Origin: an uncultured Eubacteriales bacterium
GTDB taxonomy: Bacteria > Bacillota > Clostridia > Lachnospirales > CAMVHY01
NCBI GenBank assembly: GCA_948543815.1
Contig: CAOVHW010000003.1
Location: 1 to 13,385 of the forward strand
Reading direction: 5' to 3'
Length of the DNA: 13,385 nucleotides
Under the pieces are notes generated by a model that was not told the origin of the DNA, searched no databases, and saw nothing but the letters and a program-made list of their open reading frames with translations. How positions within the stretch are numbered: the first letter of the stretch is position 1; every line of letters starts with the position of its first letter. Both the position numbers and the translations under genes were made by a program. Below, piece by piece: positions 1 to 6,336 of this stretch.

Positions 1-187
1 TATTGATTTAAATTTTGTTGATGCTGATCAAATTAGTGATTATGCTTTGAAAGCTTTACGTTGGAGTGTTAAATATAAAATTATTCAAGGCAAAGGTAAC
101 AATATTCTTGCTCCGAAAGATTTAGCTACTCGCGCTGAAGTTGCTCAAATGTTTCAAAATCTTATGTTGAATTTGTTTTATCGATAA
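1..187 (+). CDS. C-terminal end of an S-layer-homology (SLH) domain protein (5' truncated)
   Basis: The frame is open from base 2 and ends at TAA 185-187, giving 61 residues. It reads as the second half of an SLH repeat: an Ala-Leu-Arg-Trp helix, then a turn with KIIQGKGN, an AP-K-LATRAEVAQMF block, and a stop about 10 residues later. Known for the family: SLH repeats attach surface proteins to pyruvylated secondary cell-wall polymer or peptidoglycan. Here the SLH repeat is at the extreme C-terminus, so the missing upstream part should carry the signal peptide and functional domain, which cannot be judged. The gene converges on the trmR operon, and the gap between them is filled by a palindromic element. 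The domain call is confident; the identity of the whole protein is unknown. Confidence 0.85.
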   Translation, partial: IDLNFVDADQISDYALKALRWSVKYKIIQGKGNNILAPKDLATRAEVAQMFQNLMLNLFYR

Positions 188-193
188 AAATGC

Positions 194-319
194 AAAACCG
201 TTCTTTTTTTATAAAAAAAGAACCAAAAAAATTTTATTAAAAAATCTTTGTGTGATTTCACACAAAGATTTTTTTGTTAAAGTTCTTTGGTTACTTTTCT
301 TTCAAGAAAAGTAAGGTTT
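194..319 (+). repeat. Interspersed cloverleaf palindromic element, copy 1
   Basis: This element fills the gap between two convergent genes. Its parts in order are: closing strand AAAACC 194-199; left hairpin arm 201-210/213-222 (10 bp); left half of a long stem 223-240; central hairpin 241-254/259-272 (14 bp, loop ATTT); right half of the long stem 271-290; right hairpin arm 291-301/304-314 (11 bp); closing strand GGTTT 315-319. The left half of the long stem is partly decayed (about 5 mismatches in 23). Bases 271-319 match 9771-9819 at 48 of 49 positions. The last bases overlap the trmR stop codon. I do not recognise it as a named repeat family. A bidirectional terminator or insulator, or a REP/MITE-like dispersed element, are both possible. 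Confidence 0.85.
241..275. terminator. Bidirectional intrinsic terminator at the core of copy 1
   Basis: A perfect 14-bp stem (241-254 with 259-272) has loop ATTT and is flanked by A-runs on the left and T-runs on the right. A U-tract therefore follows the hairpin in both directions. It can end the SLH transcript on the plus strand and the trmR operon transcript on the minus strand. The stem is AT-rich apart from the GTGTG/CACAC portion. Confidence 0.75.
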
Positions 320-947
320 AAATCTTTTGTCCAACAATAACTCCGTCACCTATATAAAAAATATTTGACCGAAGATTTGGATTGCTAAAAATTTCATCAA
401 TAAATTGATTCATTCGTGAATGAATCGTGCGCTGTCGTCGTGCAACATCAAATCTGTTTCTAACTATTTGTCCACCTTGTAAAATATCATCGGCAATAAT
501 AATTCCGCCATCATTTAATAAATTCAAACAAAAAGGCAGTATTTTAACATACTGCCCTTTTGCTGCGTCCATAAAAATTATGTCAAACTTATCATTCATA
601 TTTGGTAAAACATCATTTATATCTGCTTCAATTAATTTTATACAAGAAAGTTTTGCATCAGAAATATTTTTTTTTGCCAACTCAATCATTTTTTTTGAGC
701 GTTCAATTGTAATAATAGTTCCATTATCGTCTAAGAATTGACTCATTAAAATTGCAGAGTAACCAATTGCACAGCCAAGTTCTAAAATTTTTTTTGGGCG
801 TTTCAAATTTAAAATAAGGCTTAAAAACCCTGACATTTCTTTTGAAATAATAGGAACATTATTTTCGTGCGCATAATTTTGAATTTGACCAAGTAATCCT
901 GATTGCGCCGGATTTTTTTCTTCAACAAAATTTTTTATCTGATCCAT
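318..947 (-). CDS. trmR: SAM-dependent O-methyltransferase, TrmR (YrrM)-like tRNA uridine methyltransferase
   Basis: A 209-residue class I SAM methyltransferase of the Methyltransf_3 (catechol/caffeoyl-CoA O-methyltransferase-like) family. Visible motifs: SAM-binding ILELGCAIGYSA at residues 54-65, acidic end of strand 2 at IER 81-83, FMDAAKGQY at 125-133, and ADDIL at 152-156. The MDAAKGQY form and the length resemble Bacillus TrmR, which methylates 5-hydroxyuridine at tRNA wobble position 34. The substrate here is inferred from family resemblance only; a small-molecule O-methyltransferase is the alternative. It is the last gene of the remA-gmk-rpoZ operon. Its ATG abuts the stop of the upstream regulator gene with no gap and only a weak Shine-Dalgarno, so translation is probably coupled. 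The stop codon overlaps palindromic element copy 1. Confidence 0.82.
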   Translation of the reverse strand: MDQIKNFVEEKNPAQSGLLGQIQNYAHENNVPIISKEMSGFLSLILNLKRPKKILELGCAIGYSAILMSQFLDDNGTIITIERSKKMIELAKKNISDAKLSCIKLIEADINDVLPNMNDKFDIIFMDAAKGQYVKILPFCLNLLNDGGIIIADDILQGGQIVRNRFDVARRQRTIHSRMNQFIDEIFSNPNLRSNIFYIGDGVIVGQKI

Positions 948-1328
948 TTACAGCCCAACTTTTTTTAAATATTTTTGAAGCTTGCATATTGTATCATTAC
1001 AAACAGAATGTTCAATATTACAAGCTTCGATTTCTGCAACTTCTTTATCAACGCCAAGCAAATCATGTAAAAATTTTTTCAACACGATATGGCGCATTGC
1101 AATATTTTTTGCAAATGCTAAACCTTTTTCAGTAAGTTTTAGCAAACCATAATTTTCATGCTCAACTAAATTTTGTTTCTTCAAATTATTTATAGCGCGA
1201 TTAACGCTTGGTTTTGAAATATTTAATTTGTCAGCTAAATCTGTTACTCGTACCTCAATATTTTTTTCCTGTAAGAAATAAATTGCTTCGAGATAATCTT
1301 CTAATGAACATGTAATTTTATTTTCCAT
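948..1328 (-). CDS. DtxR/MntR-family metal-dependent transcriptional repressor
   Basis: This 126-residue protein has an N-terminal winged helix (residues about 8-70; recognition region ISKPSVNRAINNLKK 37-51) followed by the metal-binding and dimerisation helices. There is no C-terminal SH3/FeoA-like domain, so its length is MntR-like. Likely metal ligands by alignment in my head are D11, E14, H80, C103, E106 and H107. D11 and E14 match MntR positions, while the C-x2-E-H pattern matches DtxR/IdeR, so Mn(II) or Fe(II) specificity cannot be assigned. It starts 2 nt after the rpoZ stop and ends directly against trmR, so it lies inside a core operon. I see no obvious DtxR or MntR palindrome at the operon promoter. 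Confidence 0.88.
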   Translation of the reverse strand: MENKITCSLEDYLEAIYFLQEKNIEVRVTDLADKLNISKPSVNRAINNLKKQNLVEHENYGLLKLTEKGLAFAKNIAMRHIVLKKFLHDLLGVDKEVAEIEACNIEHSVCNDTICKLQKYLKKVGL

Positions 1329-1330
1329 AG

Positions 1331-1552
1331 CTAAACCTTAATTTTAATTTTCCCCTGATAGAGTTCATCGACTGCAATTGAAACTGATTTACGATTTTTA
1401 TCGGTATCGATTAAAATTTTTGCGCCGTCAATAATTTGTCGGGCACGTTTTGCAACAGCAATAACAATTGAGTAGCGACTATTAATTTGATTCTGGTCGC
1501 TACTTATTTCATTTAATTTATCCATAAGTTCAGAATATGAAGGTTGCAGCAT
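1331..1552 (-). CDS. rpoZ: DNA-directed RNA polymerase omega subunit
   Basis: A 73-residue protein with the omega signature around SRYSIVIAVAKRARQI (residues 25-40) and the conserved tail segment KSVSIAVDELYQGKI. Omega binds the beta' subunit and helps assembly of the polymerase core. The start ATG shares one base with the gmk stop (TAATG on the minus strand). A GGGAGTGA Shine-Dalgarno lies in the gmk 3' end, so the genes are translationally coupled. The order remA-gmk-rpoZ is a conserved Firmicutes arrangement. The stop is TAG, 2 nt before the metal regulator gene. The length is normal for low-GC Gram-positive omega. Confidence 0.93.
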   Translation of the reverse strand: MLQPSYSELMDKLNEISSDQNQINSRYSIVIAVAKRARQIIDGAKILIDTDKNRKSVSIAVDELYQGKIKIKV

Positions 1553-2163
1553 TATTTTTCACTCCCATTTAATTTTTTTACAGTAGAAATATTTCTACTA
1601 GGGCGTAAATTTTCCGCCATTACTACCATATTAATTTTCTCAACAGCTTTATCAATTTCATCATTTATTATAAGATAATCATATTTATCAATCAATTTAA
1701 CTTCTTCACGCGCACGATATAAACGATCCTCAATCGTTTCCGGTGATTCCGTATTACGTAAAATCAAACGATTTTCTAATTCTTTCATCGTTGGTGGAAT
1801 AAGAAAAATCAAAATACAATTCTCAAATTTTTCTTTTACTTGTAAAGCACCATTTACATCAATTTCTAGCACGACAAATTTATTTTTAGCAATTTGTTCT
1901 TCTACATAAAAACGTGGTGTGCCATAAAAATTCCCACAAAATTGTGCATGTTCTAAAAAACCATTTTGGTCACGGATATTTTTAAATTCATCTGGCGTAC
2001 AAAAAAAATAATCAATGCCATCAATTTCACCGGGACGTGGTTTTCGAGTAGTCATTGAAATTGATAGAGCAAAATTATTTTCGGGACGAAGTTTTTTAAC
2101 AACGGTACCTTTACCGGAACCAGAAGGACCAGAGATTATAACAAGCAAACCGTTATCAGCCAT
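1552..2163 (-). CDS. gmk: Guanylate kinase
   Basis: This 203-residue enzyme phosphorylates GMP to GDP with ATP. The P-loop GPSGSGKG is at residues 12-19. The GMP-binding region TTRKPRPGEIDGIDYFF is at about 38-54, followed by the GNFYGTP segment and the late RMTR-like adenine lid (NRLILRNTESPETIEDRL). The frame stays open upstream to 2235, but that extension reads through remA. The ATG at 2163 gives MADNGLL, which aligns with the usual N-terminus of bacterial Gmk, and overlaps the remA stop by 8 bp (ATGGCTGA). An ATG two codons earlier (2169) is possible. The Shine-Dalgarno is weak, so coupling to remA is likely. Confidence 0.93.
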   Translation of the reverse strand: MADNGLLVIISGPSGSGKGTVVKKLRPENNFALSISMTTRKPRPGEIDGIDYFFCTPDEFKNIRDQNGFLEHAQFCGNFYGTPRFYVEEQIAKNKFVVLEIDVNGALQVKEKFENCILIFLIPPTMKELENRLILRNTESPETIEDRLYRAREEVKLIDKYDYLIINDEIDKAVEKINMVVMAENLRPSRNISTVKKLNGSEK

Positions 2164-2425
2164 TTTCATTACCGTAATTTTTAGGATTAATGAAGCGAGC
2201 GGCAAGAGTTTCAGGTTGAACGGAAGACAAAACAATATTACCGGTATCCATAAAAATTACGGAGCGAGTTTTTTTCCCGCAGGTAGTATTAATAATCAAA
2301 TTATTTTCTTTAGCATGTTGTACAATTTTTTTAACGGCGGCAGATTCCCAGGTAGTAATGGAAAGGATACGGGCGGAGGAGACGAAATTATTACGTCCGA
2401 CATTTAACAAAATTGTTTTTTCCAT
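2156..2425 (-). CDS. remA: RemA-family (DUF370) DNA-binding regulator
   Basis: An 89-residue protein matching the RemA/YlzA family: INxG-like start (LLNVGRNNFVSSARI), WESAAVKKIVQHA helix, then TCGKKTRSVIFMDTGNIVLSSVQPETLAARF. In Bacillus, RemA is an arginine-rich oligomeric DNA-binding protein that activates matrix and osmoprotection genes; the role here is inferred. It is the first gene of the five-gene leftward operon. An AAGGAGT Shine-Dalgarno lies 7-8 nt before the ATG, and a near-consensus promoter lies just upstream. The 3' end overlaps gmk. Length and context are typical. Confidence 0.9.
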   Translation of the reverse strand: MEKTILLNVGRNNFVSSARILSITTWESAAVKKIVQHAKENNLIINTTCGKKTRSVIFMDTGNIVLSSVQPETLAARFINPKNYGNENG

Positions 2426-2457
2426 TAGAAAAGTACTCCTTCATTTGTATTTGCTAT

Positions 2458-2486
2458 ATTATAAATTAAAAGATGTATTTAATCAA
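2458..2486 (-). promoter_or_regulatory. Sigma-A-type promoter of the remA-gmk-rpoZ operon
   Basis: On the minus strand, -35 TTGATT (2486-2481), a 17-bp spacer, and -10 TATAAT (2463-2458) form a near-consensus housekeeping promoter. The predicted transcript starts about 25 nt before the remA ATG. The -35 box stops 2 bp short of palindromic element copy 2, so the element sits directly behind the polymerase. Confidence 0.75.
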
Positions 2487-2488
2487 TC

Positions 2489-2630
2489 AAATCTTACTTT
2501 TCTTTGAAAGGAAAAGTAAGCAAAAGAAACTTTAACAAAAAGATTTTTAATAGACGTTTTTTAATAGACGTATAAATTTTTTTATGTTAAAGTTTTTTTG
2601 GTTCTTTTCTTACAAGAAAAGAACGAATTT
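2489..2630 (-). repeat. Interspersed cloverleaf palindromic element, copy 2 (inverted, core altered)
   Basis: Read as reverse complement, the element matches copies 1 and 3 through the right-arm half with only single-base indels and substitutions. The TTAC-type arm is 2493-2502/2511-2520. The long stem is about 2521-2536 against 2584-2600, with one mismatch. The TTC-type arm is 2601-2611/2614-2624. AAAT 2489-2492 and ATTT 2627-2630 keep a closing stem although the bases differ from AAACC/GGTTT. The central terminator hairpin found in the other copies is missing, replaced by a 14-bp tandem repeat. The element lies in the 231-nt gap between divergent remA and lgt. I see no convincing lgt promoter downstream of it, so it may be in the lgt leader. 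Confidence 0.8.
2544..2571. repeat. 14-bp perfect tandem repeat inside element copy 2
   Basis: The unit TTTTTAATAGACGT occurs twice back to back (2544-2557 and 2558-2571). It takes the place of the variable hairpin at the centre of the element. Confidence 0.9.
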
Positions 2631-2656
2631 ATTTTTTAAAATAAGGAGTTGATAAT

Positions 2657-3493
2657 TTGTACGAAGTTTGGTTTCCATTTTTAAATATAAAAATAGGAAG
2701 TTTGCCACGAATTGCATTTAATATTTTCGGCATAGATATTTATTTTTACGGGATAATAATTTGTCTGGGGATATTAGCAGGATTACAAATGGCATTGTAT
2801 CAAGCGGAAAGAACACATCAAGATAAAAATTTATATACTGATTATATTTTTTGGGCGATAATTTTTAGTATTATTGGCGCACGATTTTATTATGTAATAT
2901 TTTCATGGGATAGCTATAAAAATAATTTACTGAAAATTTTTGCATTACGTGAAGGTGGGCTTGCAATTTATGGCGCAATAATTGCAGCGATGATAACCGC
3001 AATAATTTTTTGTCGGAAACGAAATTGTAATTTTAATCTTTTTGCCGACACAGCCGTACTTGGATTATTAACGGGACAAATTATTGGGAGATGGGGGAAT
3101 TTTTTTAATCGTGAAGCATTTGGACAAAATACAAATTGTTTTTTTGCGATGAGATATCTTGCATCGAAAGTAAATAATATTCCGCTGACAATAAAATCCA
3201 TAATTATTGACGATTATAAATATATACAAGTACATCCGACATTTTTATATGAATCATTGTGGAATTTATTTGTGTTGACATTTTTATTTTTTTATAGTCC
3301 GCATAAAAAATTTGACGGCGAGATATTTTTACTTTATCTTTTATTTTATGGAATTGGTCGATTTTTTATAGAAAGTTTGCGCTGCGACCAATTACTTTTA
3401 TTTTCATTTCCGATTTCACAATTATTATCGTTGATACTTATTTTGATTTCTGTTGTTATGTTAGGCGTAAAATATTTTAGAAAGAAAAGTTGA
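2657..3493 (+). CDS. lgt: Prolipoprotein diacylglyceryl transferase
   Basis: A 278-residue polytopic membrane enzyme that transfers diacylglycerol from phosphatidylglycerol to the lipobox cysteine of prelipoproteins, the first step of lipoprotein maturation. The Lgt signature GRWGNFFNREAFG is at residues 144-156. Other conserved parts are REGGLAIYGAIIA (98-110), VHPTFLYES (192-200) and the late GRFFIESLR (234-242) with its essential-type arginine. Several hydrophobic helices are spread along the chain. The start is TTG, chosen because AAGGAGT (2642-2648) lies 8 nt upstream and the N-terminus fits the family. It is followed after 6 nt by uvrC. A putative substrate, a small lipoprotein, is encoded just beyond uvrC. 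Confidence 0.93.
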   Translation: MYEVWFPFLNIKIGSLPRIAFNIFGIDIYFYGIIICLGILAGLQMALYQAERTHQDKNLYTDYIFWAIIFSIIGARFYYVIFSWDSYKNNLLKIFALREGGLAIYGAIIAAMITAIIFCRKRNCNFNLFADTAVLGLLTGQIIGRWGNFFNREAFGQNTNCFFAMRYLASKVNNIPLTIKSIIIDDYKYIQVHPTFLYESLWNLFVLTFLFFYSPHKKFDGEIFLLYLLFYGIGRFFIESLRCDQLLLFSFPISQLLSLILILISVVMLGVKYFRKKS

Positions 3494-3499
3494 TGAAAA

Positions 3500-5272
3500 T
3501 TGTTTGATATAAATTTGGAGCTAAAAAAATTGCCGGAAAATCCCGGCGTTTATATTATGAAAAATAGTGACGGCAAAATAATTTACGTTGGCAAAGCGAT
3601 AAATTTAAAAAAGCGTGTCAGACAATATTTTCAAAAATCCGTTTCTCATTCACAAAAAGTTAAAGCTATGGTTAAGAACATAGCTTTTTTTGAATATGTA
3701 ATAACCGATAATGAGCTTGAAGCGCTGATACTTGAATGTAGTTTGATAAAAAAAAATCGTCCTAAATATAATATTTTGCTCAAAGACGACAAAACTTATC
3801 CATATATAAAAATAAATTTAAGTGAAAAGTTTCCGACAGTTGAAATCGTTCACAAACATTCTAAAGGCGGCGGAAAATATTTTGGACCGTATTCAAATGC
3901 TACTGCGTTAAAAAACACGATGAATTTAATTTATAAATTGTGGCCAATAAGACGCTGTAAAAAAAAATTGAAAAAAAATAAGCGGCCATGTCTAAATTAT
4001 TTTATCAAACAATGTAGTGCTCCATGCTGCAATTTAATCAGTGAAGATAAATATAATGAAATGATTTCGCAGATAATAAAATTTTTGGAGGGAAATACAC
4101 AAAATGTAATAAAAAAGTTAAAAAATGAAATGAGAAATTGCGCGCAAAATTTAGAATTTGAAAAAGCGATTGATTTCCGCGACAAAATTATTGCGATAGA
4201 AAATGTAAACGAGCGTCAAAAAATTGAAGTTGAAAATAGCATAAATCGTGACATAATTGGATTTTCACGTTCAAAAAATAATGCGTTGATAAAAATATTT
4301 TTTATGCGCGATGGCAAAATAATTAATCAAGCGCACTTTTTTTTGACAAATGTTGAATTTCGAATGCGTAATGAAATTTTGGCAGAGTTTATAAAACAAT
4401 TTTACAGTGAACAAAATTTTATCCCCAAAGAAATTATTGTAAGTGAAGTTGCCGATAAAAATATTTTGGAACAATTTTTATCGCAGCTCGCTAAAAAAAA
4501 TATTAAAATTATTTGTCCACAACGCGGCGATAAATATAAATTATTATGCCTTGCGTCAAAAAATGCTAACATGCTGCTCGAACGAAATAAAAATGATTTC
4601 AAAAATTCTTTTGACGAACTCAAAAAAATTTTACACTTGGAATCACTTGAAAAATTGGAAGCATATGATATTTCTAACACTCAGGGAACAAATTCTGTTG
4701 GCGCAATGATTTGTGTAACGTCAAACGGTTTTGATAAAAAAAATTATCGCCGCTATAAAATTAAAAATGTGATTGGCGCAAATGATTATAAAAGTATGCA
4801 AGAAGTTATCGAGCGTCGTATGAAATACGATGATAAACCTGACTTATTATTAATTGATGGTGGACGCGGTCATGTTCATTGCGTTCAAAAAACGCTTGAT
4901 GAGTTAAAAATAAAAATTCCTGTTTGTGGAATGGTAAAAGATAGCCGACATAAAACCAAATCACTTTTTTATAATGAAACTGAAATTGAATTGCCACAGC
5001 AAATTTTAAATTTTATTGCCAAAATTCAAGATGAAATCCACAGATTTGCAATTTCATATCACAAACAACTTCGTGAAAAAGCGATGACAATGTCAATTTT
5101 GGATGACATAAAAAAAATTGGACCAAAGCGCAAGAAAAATTTACTCTCACATTTTGGTTCAATTCAAAAAATAATTGACGCAACTGTTACAGAATTAATG
5201 CAAGTAGAAAATATTTCGCAAAGTATGGCAGAAGATATTTATCATGCGCTACAAAGGTATCGGAATTTATAG
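3500..5272 (+). CDS. uvrC: Excinuclease ABC subunit C
   Basis: A 590-residue UvrC, which makes the dual incisions in nucleotide excision repair after UvrAB damage recognition. Domains in order: GIY-YIG nuclease (residues about 12-92; GVYIM, IIYVGKA); a four-cysteine cluster C153-x10-C164-x7-C172-x3-C176 matching the Fe-S site of UvrC; UVR motif (about 201-238, LEFEKAIDFRDKI); RNase H-like 5' nuclease with D390 (AYDISN), D453 (LIDGG) and H514 (EIHRFAI); and C-terminal tandem HhH (about 532-587). The start is TTG, 6 nt after the lgt stop, with only a weak Shine-Dalgarno, so it is likely read from the lgt transcript. Its last 6 bp overlap the convergent lipoprotein gene, and no terminator hairpin is visible here. 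Confidence 0.95.
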   Translation: MFDINLELKKLPENPGVYIMKNSDGKIIYVGKAINLKKRVRQYFQKSVSHSQKVKAMVKNIAFFEYVITDNELEALILECSLIKKNRPKYNILLKDDKTYPYIKINLSEKFPTVEIVHKHSKGGGKYFGPYSNATALKNTMNLIYKLWPIRRCKKKLKKNKRPCLNYFIKQCSAPCCNLISEDKYNEMISQIIKFLEGNTQNVIKKLKNEMRNCAQNLEFEKAIDFRDKIIAIENVNERQKIEVENSINRDIIGFSRSKNNALIKIFFMRDGKIINQAHFFLTNVEFRMRNEILAEFIKQFYSEQNFIPKEIIVSEVADKNILEQFLSQLAKKNIKIICPQRGDKYKLLCLASKNANMLLERNKNDFKNSFDELKKILHLESLEKLEAYDISNTQGTNSVGAMICVTSNGFDKKNYRRYKIKNVIGANDYKSMQEVIERRMKYDDKPDLLLIDGGRGHVHCVQKTLDELKIKIPVCGMVKDSRHKTKSLFYNETEIELPQQILNFIAKIQDEIHRFAISYHKQLREKAMTMSILDDIKKIGPKRKKNLLSHFGSIQKIIDATVTELMQVENISQSMAEDIYHALQRYRNL

Positions 5273-5464
5273 CATAGTATCGTCAAAATTATTATGTGAA
5301 TCATAACGGTCATCCGTTACGCGTCCATTTTCCCAGTTATTAAAAAATCTACCGATAAAGTCAAAAGTTGAATTACGTGCACGATTTATATTATTTGTCG
5401 CATTATTACAACCAGCAAATAAAAATATTGCTAAAGTAGCTATAATCAAATTTTTTTTACGCAA
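5267..5464 (-). CDS. Small predicted lipoprotein, unknown function
   Basis: A 65-residue product with a type II signal peptide: basic MRKKN, hydrophobic LIIATLAIFLFAG, lipobox LFAGC with Cys at residue 19. The mature part is about 47 residues, rich in Asn, Asp and Arg, with no recognisable domain (NWENGRVTDDRYDS). The start is TTG, chosen because GAGGAGG lies 9 nt upstream and the signal peptide begins properly. It is the last gene of the wecB-propeller-cvpA group, 114 nt after cvpA. Its Shine-Dalgarno is buried in a hairpin. It overlaps the convergent uvrC by 6 bp. I recognise no family; coding is supported by the lipobox, ribosome site and operon position. Confidence 0.75.
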   Translation of the reverse strand: MRKKNLIIATLAIFLFAGCNNATNNINRARNSTFDFIGRFFNNWENGRVTDDRYDSHNNFDDTML

Positions 5465-5467
5465 TTT

Positions 5468-5528
5468 AAAAAACCTCCTCGGTCAAAAATATTTATCAGA
5501 TATTGCAATAAATATTTTAACCGTGAGG
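5468..5528 (-). promoter_or_regulatory. Hairpin plus T-run covering the Shine-Dalgarno of the lipoprotein gene
   Basis: On the minus strand, CCTC (5528-5525) and CGGT (5523-5520) pair with GAGG (5477-5474) and ACCG (5483-5480). An 11-bp AT stem lies inside (5518-5508 with 5486-5496), with an 11-nt loop. The 3' foot contains the GAGGAGG ribosome site and is followed at once by TTTTTT (5473-5468), then AAA and the TTG start. The structure looks like an intrinsic terminator and also hides the ribosome site, so it could set the expression of the lipoprotein gene relative to cvpA. The role is inferred; the pairing is seen directly. Confidence 0.6.
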
Positions 5529-5578
5529 CAGATAAAAATTCCGTTAACTTAATCCTTTTTTTGAAATAAGTTCATTTT

Positions 5579-6331
5579 TTAAAATCCTGGTATATATCGT
5601 GCTAAAAATTTCAATATTAAATTTGAATCGTAAAATTTAATTGCAAATCGTGAACTCGCTAATGCTTGCTTGAAAAATTTAAATTTTGGATCCTCTACAA
5701 ATAACGCAATAAGCATACATCCAACCCATATTACAATTGTTCCTTGAATAAATCCAATAACTAATCCGCCAAGTCTATTTGCCATATTAATTCCCGGTAA
5801 CCATGCAATTATGTCTAACAATTTTGCTGCAATCGAAAAAATAAGTGAAATTAATGAAAAAGTTATAACCATCGCTAATATATTTACTAATACGTTCGCT
5901 AGGTTATTCGAAATAAAATTCCCTAACGTCTTTAAATCAAAAATTTGTAAAATCTTCGAGCTGTTGATTTTCAAAAAATTTTCTTTTATAAATGCCGGTA
6001 ATTGAATGTTATTTAATAACTCTTGACTAAATTCGGTAGAAGTTTTGAACTCTCCAAAAATATTACTCGCATCATCAATTTTTATATTTGAAACTAATGA
6101 ACCTGACAAATTTAACGCATTGTTAAGCATTTGATTAAATAAACTATAAAACGGTGTCTTGAATTTTATAAACGAAGCAACTTTTGTATAAAGCTGACTT
6201 GAAATTAAAACTGATGCGATAAATGAAACGATACCGAATATCGAACGAATTAATCCACGCCGTAATGCTGTTAGCATAAAACTTCCCAATATAACGGCGA
6301 AAATGATATCGAGCCAATTAAATCCAAACAT
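5579..6331 (-). CDS. CvpA-family integral membrane protein
   Basis: A 250-residue membrane protein of the CvpA (colicin V production) family. The N-terminus has two close hydrophobic helices (NWLDIIFAVILGSFMLTALRRGLIRSIFGIV pattern, about residues 5-45). A long polar, Asn/Ser-rich segment follows (about 50-130), then two more helices (about 137-165 and 185-210). The family hallmark LPGINMANRLGGLVIGFIQG precedes the last helix. The middle segment is longer than in minimal CvpA proteins. The exact function is unknown. The start was set at ATG 6331 because AAGGAG lies 8 nt upstream. GTG 6340 and ATG 6337 are in frame but too close to that site. The gene begins 5 nt after the stop of the propeller gene. 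Confidence 0.82.
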   Translation of the reverse strand: MFGFNWLDIIFAVILGSFMLTALRRGLIRSIFGIVSFIASVLISSQLYTKVASFIKFKTPFYSLFNQMLNNALNLSGSLVSNIKIDDASNIFGEFKTSTEFSQELLNNIQLPAFIKENFLKINSSKILQIFDLKTLGNFISNNLANVLVNILAMVITFSLISLIFSIAAKLLDIIAWLPGINMANRLGGLVIGFIQGTIVIWVGCMLIALFVEDPKFKFFKQALASSRFAIKFYDSNLILKFLARYIPGF

Positions 6332-6336
6332 AGCCA

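Noticed and set aside
2164..2235. N-terminal extension of Gmk to 2235
   Set aside because: The extra residues read through remA in another frame and do not match Gmk; ATG 2163 gives the standard family N-terminus.
5304..5319. Hairpin TAACGG-TCAT-CCGTTA near the uvrC end
   Set aside because: It has a 6-bp stem but no T-run on either side and lies inside the lipoprotein coding region, so it does not qualify as a terminator.
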